Assembly: GCA_016864895.1 (NCBI GenBank)
Contig: CP046107.1
Span: 1,247,741-1,311,740 of the forward strand
Reading direction: 5' to 3'
Length of the DNA stretch: 64,000 nucleotides
Source: Neisseriaceae bacterium
Lineage (GTDB): Bacteria; Pseudomonadota; Gammaproteobacteria; Burkholderiales; Neisseriaceae
Shown here: piece after piece, positions 36,540 to 46,969 of the stretch
Position numbering within the stretch: the stretch's first letter is position 1
Layout of the letters: the number at the start of each line of letters is the position of its first letter
Made by a program: the position numbers and the translations under genes
The notes under the pieces: generated by a model
What the model saw: the letters and a program-made list of their open reading frames with translations, nothing else
What the model was told of the DNA's origin: nothing
Database searches by the model: none

Positions 36540-37004
36540 ATGCTTTATATCCCTCCGACTAATCCCGATCATTACGTCAGTAGTATTGTTGCCTTAAACA
36601 TTATTAGTCCCGAAAATACAGGAGATTGGCATAGTTCAGCTGCATTAAGTCAAGATGCTTATCCGCTTGAGTTTTATCTTTATGGTAAAAATCAACCTAA
36701 AAACACTCATCATCTATTGGGGCAACAAGGGATTATTGACGGCACACAACGTTTAAATGACATGGGATATTATCCTAAACATACCCCTGTTTGGGTAGCA
36801 GATCATCCTCGAGCTTGCATTGATTATCTTTATTATGCTGTACTTAAAACAAACTCTATCGGGTGTGTGATACTTGATGATTGGTTTCCAAGTGATGAAG
36901 ATAAACGATCAGTCTATACTTTGATTGATGCCTTAGAGTCCAACTTAACTGATTATGAGAGAGAGAATTTACAATTATGGAAACACAAGAACCCAATAAT
37001 GTAA
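36540..37004 (+). CDS. unrecognised partner gene of an AbiEii-type toxin (candidate antitoxin)
   Basis: A 154-residue protein (NPDHYVSSIVALNIISPENT, then DWHSSAALSQDAYPLEFYLY and HLLGQQGIIDGTQRLNDMGY). No helix-turn-helix like the AbiEi antitoxin is visible. It overlaps the downstream nucleotidyltransferase gene by 28 nt, so the two are translationally coupled, as in toxin-antitoxin or abortive-infection pairs. The family is not recognised; antitoxin function is inferred from position only. Confidence 0.6.
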   Translation: MLYIPPTNPDHYVSSIVALNIISPENTGDWHSSAALSQDAYPLEFYLYGKNQPKNTHHLLGQQGIIDGTQRLNDMGYYPKHTPVWVADHPRACIDYLYYAVLKTNSIGCVILDDWFPSDEDKRSVYTLIDALESNLTDYERENLQLWKHKNPIM

Positions 37005-37771
37005 TACTAACCGAGCGTAATAAACAGCATGAACGATTGATGTGTGCTGTGTTGCGTAGTCTTGTTGAAACGCCACTTGTTTTAAAAGGTGGTACAGCTC
37101 TTTATTTGGGGTATGGATTAAATCGTTTTTCGGAAGATTTAGATTTTGACTCTGATAAAAAGCTGAATCTTATCAGCAAAATTAAAAATTCTGTACCACA
37201 CAACATTCTGATTGATAATATTAATGTAAAAAAAGACACAGATACTGTCAGTCGTTATATGGTGAACTATCATGTGCGAGATACGGGGCATAAAGATTCA
37301 CTAAAAATCGAAATTTCGTACCGTAATCCACCGCCTGCTGCACAAATTTTTGAACGAAATGGTATTCGTATTGCTTCCATTGAGCGTATTGCCGACGATA
37401 AATTAAATGCAGCCTTTGATGGTGAAAATACCCGAACTAAAGGGCGTGATTTATTTGATTTACATTTTATTGCAAAAACGTATGGTAATAGTTTATCACT
37501 TCCGATATTAGAGCGTTTAAAAGCTTTCTCACAAGATCCTGATCAATTAGTCAACGCATATAGTGAAAATATCAAAGCCGATCCGCTCTTAAACAAAATT
37601 ATGGATGTGGATACAATTTCCCTTGAGCTTCATGAATTATCAGAAAAATTACAAGTGGCCAAATATTCCTCTAAAATGCAAAAAAAACCACCTACTCAAA
37701 AGATGAAACTTGTACCACATTCAAGAAGAATGTCTGCACTATCTCAAGACGATCACGATTTAGACTTATAG
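36977..37771 (+). CDS. AbiEii/AbiGii-family nucleotidyltransferase toxin
   Basis: A 264-residue protein with the nucleotidyltransferase signature LVLKGGTALYLGYGLNRFSE and DLDFDSD (G-G-T-A-L then D-x-D, metal-binding aspartates) and KLNAAFDGENTRTKGRDLFD, which matches the AbiEii C-terminal motif (K-x-x-A ... R-x-K-x-x-D-x-F-D). Such enzymes add nucleotides to tRNA or other targets and stop growth, giving phage defence or plasmid stability. The C-terminal 35 residues are basic and probably disordered. Confidence 0.85.
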   Translation: METQEPNNVILTERNKQHERLMCAVLRSLVETPLVLKGGTALYLGYGLNRFSEDLDFDSDKKLNLISKIKNSVPHNILIDNINVKKDTDTVSRYMVNYHVRDTGHKDSLKIEISYRNPPPAAQIFERNGIRIASIERIADDKLNAAFDGENTRTKGRDLFDLHFIAKTYGNSLSLPILERLKAFSQDPDQLVNAYSENIKADPLLNKIMDVDTISLELHELSEKLQVAKYSSKMQKKPPTQKMKLVPHSRRMSALSQDDHDLDL

Positions 37772-38149
37772 ATTTTGATTCCAATTTTTATTTTGATTTG
37801 GATAGTTCAGGTTTTAATTTAGCAAATGCAACTAGAAAATAAATGGTGAAGCAATATTGAATCGTTATGCTGTACGAGTAAAAAAAAATCGGAAGTACAA
37901 ACGCTAATGGTTAATGTTAGAGTAAAAAGAAGATAAACAAATAATATAAACTGTTCAATATATTATTAAACACTAGACATAAATAAAGCTCATCTGAAAA
38001 AATCAGGTTGGTTCAAAGTATTGCTTCGAATAACGTATTGTACTGAATATTTAATAGGCCAGAATGCCTAGATGAACTTCAATCAACTCAAAACCAAATG
38101 TTTATTACGATTAGATCGATATATTAAGTCACTAGTTTAAAATGGGCTA
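37772..38149. other. intergenic, no gene recognised
   Basis: Stops in all frames; probable decayed plasmid sequence leading into the rep remnant. Confidence 0.4.
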
Positions 38150-38320
38150 TCTATCCTTGTGAGAAAGGCTAAAGGAATAAATTTATCGAATCAGCCATTA
38201 AAAATTAGAACAAAAAGACAGTTGAAAAATAGAATATCAAACAATCCAAAAAGCTAAGGAAGTCGCTGTATTGGTGTTTGAATTCTATCAAGATCCACAA
38301 GGTAGACTGTTTTACAACTA
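38150..38320 (+). pseudogene. 3' remnant of a third rep gene
   Basis: In one frame with stops: RNKFIESAIKN (compare LKRRIIEPVIKE), then KIEYQTIQKAKEVAVLVFEF and YQDPQGRLF. This matches the end of the rep copies (WKIEYRMIKNGRKVAMLEFE, NIQGRLF). It combines FYQD of copy 2 with QGRLF of copy 1, so it is not simply derived from either. Confidence 0.7.
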
Positions 38321-38379
38321 CTTTGTCATCCCTATATTTCTATCTCTCAAAATTTTCCCTTGAGTGTTTTGAATAATAA

Positions 38380-38440
38380 TCCCTTGTTCCATGAATACTC
38401 CCGCTCTGAAACCTAAGGCTTGTAGAGTAGGCGTTATTCA
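38380..38440 (-). repeat. solo IS605-type right end (decayed)
   Basis: GAATACTCCCGCTCTGAAAC, CTAAGGCTTGTAGAGTAGGC is the reverse complement of the right end of the intact element (13094-13135) with a few changes. Confidence 0.65.
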
Positions 38441-39020
38441 TGGGGTTTGGTCAACAAGGATTAATTGACCAATAGAAAAAATATAATCCAAGATCTAAAA
38501 ATTAAGTAAATAACAATATAAATCATAATGATAGGAAATGTCTCTTGTCTTATTTATTGACATTAAGTCTGGTTTTTGTAAACACCATCCATGCTTAATG
38601 GTGGGCTGAAGCTAAATGCTCACTATAATCTTTAGAAAAAGGGACAGAGTATTTGGACGGGAATATCGTTTATGGTAAGAGGGTAGTGGTAAAACTAAAG
38701 AATCTGCTGAAAAAGTAGGAATAAAAGATGTTAACGATAATTATGTGCCCATGGGAATAAAAGTTAAAAAATATTATCGTATTATAGATACCTTTCAATA
38801 AAAACAGATTAATGAACTTTAATATAACCTATTGGATATTTAATTTGCTGTGTATCAATACTGTGAAATTGTAAAAACTGTATTTCTTGAAGTATTGTTT
38901 TAAATGAAGGATAAGTCTCGGAAAAATATAAAATAGAAATGATAAAAACTCAGATAAAACATATTCATCTAGAATATTTAGTTTGGAGCGTTTTGATTTA
39001 ATAGTAAGTTCAGAACCTAT

Positions 39021-39164
39021 AGTAACTTCAAAGAATATTTATTACCAGATGAGATGTTAACAATTATTGAAGGAAAAAGGGTTGCTTCTATAAATGATTA
39101 TCTAAATTTCACATTGGAAGCACTTGAGGATATTTATACAGGAAAAATCCATCATGGCGTGTAA
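39021..39164 (+). pseudogene. C-terminal fragment of an unknown gene
   Basis: An open frame to TAA 39162-39164 reads SNFKEYLLPDEMLTIIEGKR, then VASINDYLNFTLEALEDIYT and GKIHHGV. No start in frame. Protein-like composition but the family is unknown. Confidence 0.35.
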
Positions 39165-39289
39165 CAAATAACAACTGCATCAGCATGTAAAATAATACTC
39201 AATGGTTACACATCAAGTTATCTGCTAATAAATAATTTATCTTTGCTTAATTCTTATCAACCTCTATATTTTTCCAGACATTCATATAT

Positions 39290-39490
39290 TGTCAATTAAG
39301 TTCTCCATTTCCTTGTAACAGGCAACTGTAAAAACTTTTTTTAGCATAACTAGTTAATTCACCGATGAATATTTGACTGAAAGTTTTTCCCTCTTTAAAA
39401 GTCATAGCGGCAATAAACAGTTTAATATTTTCTGACGTATCTCAATTGGGAATTAACACATTAACCTTTGGACTTGTATAAAATAAAAAG
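39290..39490 (-). pseudogene. decayed gene fragment
   Basis: The minus strand reads IKLFIAAMTFKEGKTFSQIF, then IGELTSYAKKSFYSCLLQG, with a stop upstream (SPKVNVLIPN, stop). It marks the last decayed sequence before the chromosomal housekeeping block. The family is not identified. Confidence 0.35.
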
Positions 39491-39612
39491 GCGGATCTTG
39501 TATAAACTTCATATCCAGGTATTTACTTTTATTGAATATCAACTCCTTAACATAATCAATGAGAAAAAAACCCGGATATGGTTTATTAATGAAAGTTATT
39601 TGTTATTCTTTA

Positions 39613-40164
39613 TTAAGATTTAGAAAGATCGAAAAAATATTTACGATAGTATTTCATTTCCTCAATACTTTCAATAATATCCTCTAAGGCTTGGTGTGCA
39701 CCTTTCTTGACTATTCCTTTTAGTATTTCTGGTTTCCAACGGCGTACTAACTCTTTAATGGTCGAAACATCGATATTCCGATAATGAAAATAACTTTCTA
39801 GTTCGGGCATATATTTTTGTAAGAAACGTCTATCTTGATGGATAGTATTGCCACAAAGAGGTGTTTGAGTGGCTGGAACCCATGCTTTAATAAATTCAAG
39901 CATGGCTTGTTCAGCTTCTCTCTCAGTTAAGTTTGAAGCTCTGACTCTATCCACTAATCCTGTTCGCGTATGAGTTTGAGTATTCCATACATCCATACGA
40001 TCTAAAATGGAATCATCTTGGTGGATGACGTAAATAGGAGATTGGGCTAATATAACTAGATCCTTATCGGTGACTACAATGGCTGCTTCAATAATACGTT
40101 CAATCTCTGGATCCAAGCCCGTCATTTCTAAATCAAGCCACACTAAATTTGATGCGTTTTTCAT
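39613..40164 (-). CDS. orn: oligoribonuclease
   Basis: A 183-residue DEDDh 3'-5' exonuclease that degrades very short RNAs and finishes cyclic-di-GMP breakdown. Seen: [10 protein letters not shown] (DxE), the central [19 protein letters not shown] with Asp, and HQALEDI (HxxxxD). Length is usual for the family. It lies 43 bp downstream of aspS on the same strand and is probably cotranscribed. Confidence 0.97.
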   Translation of the reverse strand: MKNASNLVWLDLEMTGLDPEIERIIEAAIVVTDKDLVILAQSPIYVIHQDDSILDRMDVWNTQTHTRTGLVDRVRASNLTEREAEQAMLEFIKAWVPATQTPLCGNTIHQDRRFLQKYMPELESYFHYRNIDVSTIKELVRRWKPEILKGIVKKGAHQALEDIIESIEEMKYYRKYFFDLSKS

Positions 40165-40207
40165 ACTTTAATTACCTTTTTATTGGTAGCTCTAAGTCAC
40201 TTTAGAC

Positions 40208-42019
40208 TTAAGATTTTGCTAATTCTTCATTTGTTTTTCTTAAACGTAAACCAAGTTCTTGTAATTGTTGATTATCTACTTGATTAGGCGCATTGGTTAA
40301 TAGACATTGTGCTTTTTGTGTTTTAGGGAAAGCAATTACGTCACGGATAGACTCTGATTCAGTTAACAAAGTTGCTAGCCTATCTAGACCAATAGCCAAA
40401 CCGCCATGAGGAGGCGCACCATATTGCAGGTTTTTTAATAAGAAACCAAATTTATTTTCTTGTTCTTGAGGCGATATGTTGAGTGCTTTAAAAACTTTTT
40501 CTTGAACACTTGCCTCGTGAATACGGATTGAGCCACCACCTAATTCCCAACCGTTCAATACGATATCATAAGCTCTAGATAAACATTTCTCAGGTTCAGT
40601 TTCCATTAGATTCTCATGGCCTTTTTGTGGAGAAGTGAAAGGGTGATGTGTGGCAACATAACGTTTTTCTTCCTCGTCGTATTCAAACATTGGGAAGTCA
40701 GTTACCCAGAGTAATTTCCAACCTGGGGTAAAATAACCATTTTTTTTACCATGCTCTTTACCAAGTTTAATTCTCAATTGACCAATTGCTTCATTAACAA
40801 TTTTTGCTTTATCAGCACCAAAGAAAATTAAATCACCATTTTGTGCTTCTGTTTTTTGTATAATGATCCTTAAACTATCCTCAGATAAGAATTTGACGAT
40901 AGGGGATTGCAGGCCACTATTTTCTTGATTGGTTATTTTAGTAATATCATGTACTTTGATATAAGCTAAGCCTTTAGCACCATAAATACCAACAAATTTA
41001 GTATATTCATCTATTTCCTTTCTAGATAATTGGGCACCATTAGGAACCCTTAATGCGACCACTCTACCATTTGTTAAGTTGGCGGCTTCTCTAAATACTT
41101 TGAATTCCTCATTTTTCATAGAATCTGTGAGTTCTGTAAATTTTAGATCAATACGTAAATCTGGTTTATCTGAGCCGTATAAGAACATAGCTGTCGAAAA
41201 ATCCATTCGAGGAACTTCATTGATATCTACATTGACTACCTTTTTGATGATTTTCTTAATCATCTCTTCTGTGATATTCATAATATCTTCCTCGTTTATA
41301 AAAGCAGCTTCCAGGTCTATTTGAGTAAATTCTGGTTGTCTGTCTGCTCTTAAATCTTCATCACGGAAACATTTAGTAATTTGGTAATATCTGTCAAATC
41401 CCGCCACCATTAATAATTGTTTAAATAATTGTGGAGATTGGGGTAACGCATAAAAATAACCTTGATTGACACGAGAAGGAACTAAATAATCTCGAGCTCC
41501 TTCGGGTGTAGAGCGAGTTAATACTGGTGTTTCGATGTCAATAAAACCCAAATCATCTAGGTGGCGACGAGTAGTTTGTGTGATCAAATGACGTAAGCGT
41601 AAATTTTTCTGCATGGGAAAACGTCGCAAATCTATAACGCGGTTTGTCAAACGTACATTTTCAGAAATATTTTCTTCATCAATTTGAAAAGGGGGGGTCT
41701 TCGCTGTGTTTAAAATTTCAATTTCTTCGGCTAGAATTTCGATTTTACCAGAAATCATATTTTCATTAATGGTACCTTCTGGACGATTACGAACTTGGCC
41801 TGTAATCGAGAGAACATATTCATTACGACTACTATCTGCTAATTTAAAGGCTTCCTTTGTATTGGGATCAATGACAACTTGTACTAAACCTTCTCTGTCA
41901 CGTAAATCGATAAAAATAATACCACCATGGTCACGTCTCCTATGAACCCAGCCTTTCACAGTGACGGTTTGTTCTAAATAGTTTTCATCAATCAAACCAC
42001 AATAATTTGTTCTCATCAT
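40208..42019 (-). CDS. aspS: aspartyl-tRNA synthetase
   Basis: A 603-residue bacterial-type class IIb synthetase. OB-fold anticodon domain ([20 protein letters not shown]), catalytic motif 2 ([20 protein letters not shown]), a bacterial GAD insertion, and motif 3 ([15 protein letters not shown]). It charges tRNA-Asp, possibly also tRNA-Asn if asnS is absent. The second Met may be the start (MRTNYCG). A seven-base G run near 41690 lies in the gene but the frame is intact. Confidence 0.97.
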   Translation of the reverse strand: MMRTNYCGLIDENYLEQTVTVKGWVHRRRDHGGIIFIDLRDREGLVQVVIDPNTKEAFKLADSSRNEYVLSITGQVRNRPEGTINENMISGKIEILAEEIEILNTAKTPPFQIDEENISENVRLTNRVIDLRRFPMQKNLRLRHLITQTTRRHLDDLGFIDIETPVLTRSTPEGARDYLVPSRVNQGYFYALPQSPQLFKQLLMVAGFDRYYQITKCFRDEDLRADRQPEFTQIDLEAAFINEEDIMNITEEMIKKIIKKVVNVDINEVPRMDFSTAMFLYGSDKPDLRIDLKFTELTDSMKNEEFKVFREAANLTNGRVVALRVPNGAQLSRKEIDEYTKFVGIYGAKGLAYIKVHDITKITNQENSGLQSPIVKFLSEDSLRIIIQKTEAQNGDLIFFGADKAKIVNEAIGQLRIKLGKEHGKKNGYFTPGWKLLWVTDFPMFEYDEEEKRYVATHHPFTSPQKGHENLMETEPEKCLSRAYDIVLNGWELGGGSIRIHEASVQEKVFKALNISPQEQENKFGFLLKNLQYGAPPHGGLAIGLDRLATLLTESESIRDVIAFPKTQKAQCLLTNAPNQVDNQQLQELGLRLRKTNEELAKS

Positions 42020-42631
42020 TATAACTCTCTTTAGTTAATTTTAATTTAAAAATTGTTCGATATTTTGAATAGGATCTATAACTTTAAGTTAGTAGGCCTT
42101 ATTTGCAGAAACCTAATTTTAGATAATAGATTGCCAGAACAATCTTAGCACTAACTTTAGAGACCGTTTTATCCAACTTAGGCGATTTTTTTAATGACAA
42201 ATTATAACAGAATTAGATTATTAAAAGAATATTACTTGGCAAAAGTGTTTATTTTCATTTTTATCTTAAGATTGAATGCTCCAGTGAGAGAAGGGCATTA
42301 AAGTTAGTTAGTTCAAAGAAATAGGATTCAAATTATTTTTGAACATTTTTGTGCGTAATTGCTTTGACAAATTTTTGAATGAGGTGATGGCCTCTTAGTG
42401 ACCAAATTCAAGTACTAAATCTTATTAATACCATAATTGATTTTTGTTTTTTATATCAATTCTATTTTCATTTGCGGCAACCATTAAAAAACATCAGTAG
42501 AATAATTGATAGCTGTATAGGCTGGGGATAATTATTTACAGAAATTTCCTATCATTATTATTTTCAGTACCATAGTCATGAGTGATGAACTAGTACTAAA
42601 TCTTGCAATGGCTTGATATTTTAGAAAAACA
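42020..42631. other. intergenic between rpsT and aspS
   Basis: No gene. It contains the upstream region of aspS. A CTTAGTGACCAAATTCAAGT near 42395 resembles the flank of the IS605-type end at 11148, perhaps a trace of an old insertion. Confidence 0.35.
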
Positions 42632-42690
42632 GAAAAAACCCCGAACTGGGAAGAGTGTTCATAGGTGAGTGAGCGTTCAGAGTTTTTTAC
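42632..42690 (-). terminator. rho-independent terminator of rpsT
   Basis: On the minus strand, CTCTGAAC pairs with GTTCGGGG across a long loop, flanked by AAAAAA and followed by TTTTTT, just after the rpsT stop. Confidence 0.6.
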
Positions 42691-42705
42691 TGGATTAGAG
42701 GCTGA

Positions 42706-42969
42706 TTAAGCCATATTTTTGATTCTACTTGATAGACGAGTTTTATGTCTTGCTGCCTTATTTTTGTGATAAATACCTTTATCAGCCACACTATCAATTG
42801 TTTTTACTGATTCACGAAATGTATTCTTTGCTAATTCTTTATCACCAGTTTCAATTGCTTTCATGATCTTTTTCACAGCAGTGCGGAAAGCAGTTCGCAA
42901 GCCAGCATTATGAGCACGTTGCTTTTCCGCCTGACGAGCACGCTTACGAGCTTGGGCGCTATTTGCCAT
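42706..42969 (-). CDS. rpsT: 30S ribosomal protein S20
   Basis: An 87-residue, highly basic helical protein ([36 protein letters not shown]) with the standard S20 length and ends. It binds 16S rRNA in the small subunit. Monocistronic, with its own terminator. Confidence 0.98.
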   Translation of the reverse strand: MANSAQARKRARQAEKQRAHNAGLRTAFRTAVKKIMKAIETGDKELAKNTFRESVKTIDSVADKGIYHKNKAARHKTRLSSRIKNMA

Positions 42970-43072
42970 AAATGTTTCTCCAAATCCAAATAAATTTAGG
43001 CGCGATTGTAATATATTTTTTGTGAGAAATCAAGACATGCCAATATTTATATTGAGAATATTAATATTTTGA

Positions 43073-43813
43073 TTATTTTGGTAAGTAGAGTGTTGGATTG
43101 ACAGCATTTCCGTTGTTGCGAATTTCAAAATGCAATACGTGTTGATTGCTGTCATTCATTCCAACTGTCGAAATAATCTGACCTTTTTTAACCTGTTGAT
43201 TCAGTCTTATCAAAACATTTTTATTATGGCCATAAGCAGTTAGAATAGAGTTATTAGCGTTATGGCTAATTAAGATTAGATTTCCATAACCAGGGACATA
43301 GTCATTATAAACAACCCTGCCACTTTGAGCAGCTTTCACTTGTGTAGAAGCGGTAGTATGAATATCAATCCCTTTGCTAGTCGAACCATTAAAATTAGTT
43401 ATTACGATACCATGTACCGGCCAGGAGAAATTCATCTCTGTAAGAACTTGATTAGTAGCAAGTGGTTTATTTAGTTTGGGTTTAGAAGTGGCTGTTTGTT
43501 TGTGTTGTTTAGTATTGCTCGTTCTTGAAATTTTAATTAGATCTCCAACATTGATTTGATTTGGATTTGATATATTATTTATGTGAACCAAGTTGGCAAC
43601 AGTTGTATTGTATTTTAAACTAATTCGGAACAGATTTTCTCCAGCTTGTACCCTATGATAACCTTTAGCAGTAGCTTTATTTGAGTTGGAGGAATTATTA
43701 GGAGCAACCATATGGATAGGAGTTCCCTTCTTATTGGTTCCACAGCTAACAACAAATACAGTCATAAAGGAAAAAACTAATAATTTGAATAGAAGTTTTT
43801 GATTATCTTTCAT
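43073..43813 (-). CDS. nlpD: NlpD-like lipoprotein, LysM plus degenerate M23 peptidase domain
   Basis: About 246 residues from ATG 43813 (MKDNQKLLFK); an earlier in-frame ATG at 43834 gives a poorer signal. Lipobox FVVSCG. LysM domain (HRVQAGENLFRISLKYNTTV; NPNQINVGDLIKI) binds peptidoglycan. The LytM/M23 domain (GIVITNFNGS ... GYGNLILISHN ... HVLHFEIRNNG) lacks the first zinc histidine: SKGIDIH replaces HKGIDI. This fits NlpD/EnvC-type amidase activators, which are catalytically inactive and switch on cell-division amidases. 33 bp downstream of the acyltransferase pair. Confidence 0.85.
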   Translation of the reverse strand: MKDNQKLLFKLLVFSFMTVFVVSCGTNKKGTPIHMVAPNNSSNSNKATAKGYHRVQAGENLFRISLKYNTTVANLVHINNISNPNQINVGDLIKISRTSNTKQHKQTATSKPKLNKPLATNQVLTEMNFSWPVHGIVITNFNGSTSKGIDIHTTASTQVKAAQSGRVVYNDYVPGYGNLILISHNANNSILTAYGHNKNVLIRLNQQVKKGQIISTVGMNDSNQHVLHFEIRNNGNAVNPTLYLPK

Positions 43814-43866
43814 AATTTCACTCTTAACATACACCCAATCTGTAATATTATGATTAAATCATGTAA

Positions 43867-44745
43867 CTAATATACTGAATTTTCGTTATTGGGTCTAGTT
43901 TTAAAACGTTTATGTAGCCAAAAATATTGTTCTGGATGTTCACGAATGACCCTCTCAATCAGTAAACTGATTTCTTTGGTATCTTCTATGGCATTACAAC
44001 TAGGAATAGAGTTTATTAATGGTAGAACTTTTAACGTGATTTTATTACCGTGGCGAATCGGAATAACTGGCAATACTTTTCTATTAGTTATTTGACTGAT
44101 TCTAGAAACTCCAGTAGTGGTAGCTGTTGGGATGTTGAAAAAAGGGACAAAAACAGAGTCTTTCCTACCAAAATCTTGGTCAGGTAGGTACAGAAATAAA
44201 GCAGTAGATTCTTTGAGTTGATGGATTATTGAAATAATTTTATTGTTTCTGCAAATTAAATGTACAGAGTTAATATTATTAAATCTTATACGTCCTTTGT
44301 ATATTTGTTGATTAATTTGAGGATCTTTTTGTTCTGTAAAAACACTGATGATAGGGTATTCTAAATTTAATCTTAATGCACCAAGTTCTAAAGCACAAAA
44401 ATGAGGATATAAGATAGTTAACTGGATATTATCTTTACATAAATTTTGCAAGATCTCAAAGTTTTCAAAATTAACTAATTTTTTGATACGCTTAGGATGT
44501 GAATACCAACAAATAGAATATTCTAAAAGCATGCAAGCAATATGGTAAAAGTTTTTTTTAAGAATTCGTTTCCTTTCTAGAGATGATTGCTCAGGAAAAC
44601 AAAGTGCTAAATTGATTTGCCCAATTTTTCTACGTTTTTTTGCAAAACAATAAGCTAAATTTCCTATGATCCAAGCCATGGCATGCAACACTGATATGGG
44701 GAGAAAGTGAAGTAAGTAGAATAATAATAAAATTAGTTTTTTCAT
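43867..44745 (-). CDS. LpxL/HtrB-type acyltransferase, second of pair
   Basis: A 292-residue lysophospholipid-acyltransferase-family protein. N-terminal membrane helix (LILLLFYLLHFLPISVLHAM), catalytic HFCALE (His115-x4-Glu120) in a variant of the HX4D/E motif, and LFLYLPDQDFGRKDSVFVPF typical of LpxL. It adds a secondary acyl chain to lipid A. It overlaps the upstream paralogue by one base, so both are made together. Which position or chain each uses cannot be told from sequence. Confidence 0.85.
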   Translation of the reverse strand: MKKLILLLFYLLHFLPISVLHAMAWIIGNLAYCFAKKRRKIGQINLALCFPEQSSLERKRILKKNFYHIACMLLEYSICWYSHPKRIKKLVNFENFEILQNLCKDNIQLTILYPHFCALELGALRLNLEYPIISVFTEQKDPQINQQIYKGRIRFNNINSVHLICRNNKIISIIHQLKESTALFLYLPDQDFGRKDSVFVPFFNIPTATTTGVSRISQITNRKVLPVIPIRHGNKITLKVLPLINSIPSCNAIEDTKEISLLIERVIREHPEQYFWLHKRFKTRPNNENSVY

Positions 44746-45617
44746 TACTTATTTTCACAACCTGAGGGAATTTTATATCGATTGTAACTGAATAAATACT
44801 GTTCAGGAAATTGCTTAATTAGTGTTTCAATTTGATCATTAATGAGTTGGGTGTTGTGGCGAATATCACTTGTTAGGGGTTTCTTTAAAGGGAAAATATG
44901 CAATACGAATCCTTTACCGTAAGGTAAACGTTCTCCAATAAAAAATAAAGGAATAATATTGGGCTTATTGGCAAGTTTAGCTGCTAGAGTCATGGTATAT
45001 GCAGGATAATTAAAAAAGGTAGCCATAATACCTTCTCCATTTTCTGGTACTTGATCTGGTAGAAGAATAACTGCTTCCTTATTCTTCAAAGACTTGTAAA
45101 TTTTTCTAACCCCTTTTTTATCTGCTGTAGCAACTTTGGCATTGTTTCTTTCTCTGCCATGTTCCATGATGTGAACCAATGATTTTTGCTTAGGTGGCTT
45201 GAATATACCTGTAACAGGAGAAGGGATTATTTCGCTTAAATATCGACCTGCCAAATCGAAACTACCTAAGTGTGGTGTCATTAATAAGATCCCCTTTTGT
45301 TCTTGGAGGGCTTTTGTAAGATATTGTCTACCTTGAGTATATTTAAATAGTGAAGAGATATATTCAGGATGGCGAGTAAGAGCAATGGTCAGTTCTAGGC
45401 TGGTTTTTACTGTTTCTTTTATGACTTTTCTTGTAAAGCTTTTTATTTTATTGCAGTCTGATATAATTTCCGAATTACTAAGATTGGTTGCAGTTATTTG
45501 TCTCATTCTTGGAGAGGAAAGGTATAAAATATCACCTAAGATGTTTCCTAGAATATGTAAAATAGGCAGTGGAAAATAGCCTAGAAAAGTGAAAAGAAAT
45601 CGTATGATGTACTGCAT
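44745..45617 (-). CDS. LpxL/HtrB-type lipid A acyltransferase, first of pair
   Basis: A 290-residue acyltransferase with a membrane N-terminus, catalytic HLGSFD (His116-x4-Asp121), and KEAVILLPDQVPENGEGIMA and FFNYPAYTM blocks of the LpxL family. It transfers a fatty acid to lipid A. The tandem arrangement beside metK is familiar from Neisseriaceae, where a late acyltransferase precedes metK. Divergent from metK by about 140 bp, a region likely to hold both promoters. Confidence 0.88.
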   Translation of the reverse strand: MQYIIRFLFTFLGYFPLPILHILGNILGDILYLSSPRMRQITATNLSNSEIISDCNKIKSFTRKVIKETVKTSLELTIALTRHPEYISSLFKYTQGRQYLTKALQEQKGILLMTPHLGSFDLAGRYLSEIIPSPVTGIFKPPKQKSLVHIMEHGRERNNAKVATADKKGVRKIYKSLKNKEAVILLPDQVPENGEGIMATFFNYPAYTMTLAAKLANKPNIIPLFFIGERLPYGKGFVLHIFPLKKPLTSDIRHNTQLINDQIETLIKQFPEQYLFSYNRYKIPSGCENK

Positions 45618-45760
45618 AGAGAAAAATTTGAAATGAAAGAATATGGTAATAGTATATCAAAAAATGAATGTGTTAAGAGGAAAGAGTATTATTTAGCTGA
45701 TGTTGAGTTGGTACAGTTAGATAAATCATTATATGGAAAATAATAATTTAAGGAAAAAAA

Positions 45761-46912
45761 GTGAGTGATTATTTATTTACTTCTGAATCAGTCTCAGAAG
45801 GACATCCAGATAAAGTGGCGGATAAAATTTCAGATAGCATTCTAGATGCAGTTTTAATGCAGGATCCGACTGCGCGTGTTGCAGCAGAAACTTTAGTTAA
45901 TACAGGGCTGATAGTATTGGCAGGTGAAGTATCCACTGTGGCTCGTGTTAATTATTCTGAAATAGTCCGAAAGACGGTTAGAGAAATTGGATATAATTCT
46001 TTTGGTTCGGGATTTAATGCCGATGATTCAGCTGTGATGATTTGTTATGATGAGCAATCACCAGATATTGCACTGGGCGTTAATGAAGGAACGGGGTTGG
46101 ATACTAATTTAGGAGCAGGAGATCAGGGCTTGATGTTTGGTTATGCTTGTGATGAAACACCTGCTTTAATGCCATTTTGTATTTATTATGCTCACCGACT
46201 AATGGAACGGCAATCACAATTAAAAAAGTCTGGTAAATATCCGTGGTTGCAACCTGATGCGAAATCACAAATTACAGCACTATATGATGGAAAAACAGGG
46301 CAACCTAAATCGATTCAAACAGTTGTACTATCGACCCAACATACTCGAGATGTCTCCAGGAAAGATTTAATTGAAGTGGTGATGGAAGAAATTATTAAAC
46401 CTGTTTTACCCTCTGAAATGTTGACTAATACTCAGTATCATATTAATCCAACAGGCCAATTTATTATTGGAGGACCTAAGGGGGATTGTGGTTTAACTGG
46501 GCGTAAAATTATTGTTGATACATATGGTGGGGCTGCTCCACATGGCGGTGGTGCATTTTCAGGTAAAGATTCAACCAAGGTAGATCGCTCTGCTTCTTAT
46601 GCATGTCGTTATATTGCTAAAAATATTGTAGCAGCAGGATTGGCTCAGCAATGCCAAATCCAAGTTTCTTATACTATTGGTATGGCAAATCCTAACTCTA
46701 TATCAATAGATACATTTGGAACCAGTCAATTATCTGAAGGAGAGATATTGGAAATAGTAAAATCTAATTTTGATTTAACGCCTAAGGGTATTATAGATAT
46801 GTTAGATTTGCAACGACCCATTTTTGCTAAAACAGTTAACTATGGACATTTTGGTAGGGAAGACCCCGATTTCACCTGGGAAAATACGGACATAGCCCAA
46901 AAGTTAAGATGA
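45761..46912 (+). CDS. metK: S-adenosylmethionine synthetase
   Basis: A 383-residue enzyme making SAM from methionine and ATP. Seen: [31 protein letters not shown] and the phosphate loop [20 protein letters not shown]. The start is GTG with AAGGAAAA just upstream. Length is normal. No SAM riboswitch is evident in the 140 bp upstream. Confidence 0.97.
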   Translation: MSDYLFTSESVSEGHPDKVADKISDSILDAVLMQDPTARVAAETLVNTGLIVLAGEVSTVARVNYSEIVRKTVREIGYNSFGSGFNADDSAVMICYDEQSPDIALGVNEGTGLDTNLGAGDQGLMFGYACDETPALMPFCIYYAHRLMERQSQLKKSGKYPWLQPDAKSQITALYDGKTGQPKSIQTVVLSTQHTRDVSRKDLIEVVMEEIIKPVLPSEMLTNTQYHINPTGQFIIGGPKGDCGLTGRKIIVDTYGGAAPHGGGAFSGKDSTKVDRSASYACRYIAKNIVAAGLAQQCQIQVSYTIGMANPNSISIDTFGTSQLSEGEILEIVKSNFDLTPKGIIDMLDLQRPIFAKTVNYGHFGREDPDFTWENTDIAQKLR

Positions 46913-46969
46913 GAAAAATAGTCAAATTGCTGAAAATATATGTAACTGTTTTGAATTTCTTTTTTGTAT

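Noticed and set aside
41685..41700. Seven-base G run in aspS as a phase-variable switch
   Set aside because: aspS is essential and in frame; a switch there would be lethal.
45620..45760. Possible SAM riboswitch upstream of metK
   Set aside because: No recognisable SAM-I/SAM-II core; the region is short and shows only promoter-like AT sequence.
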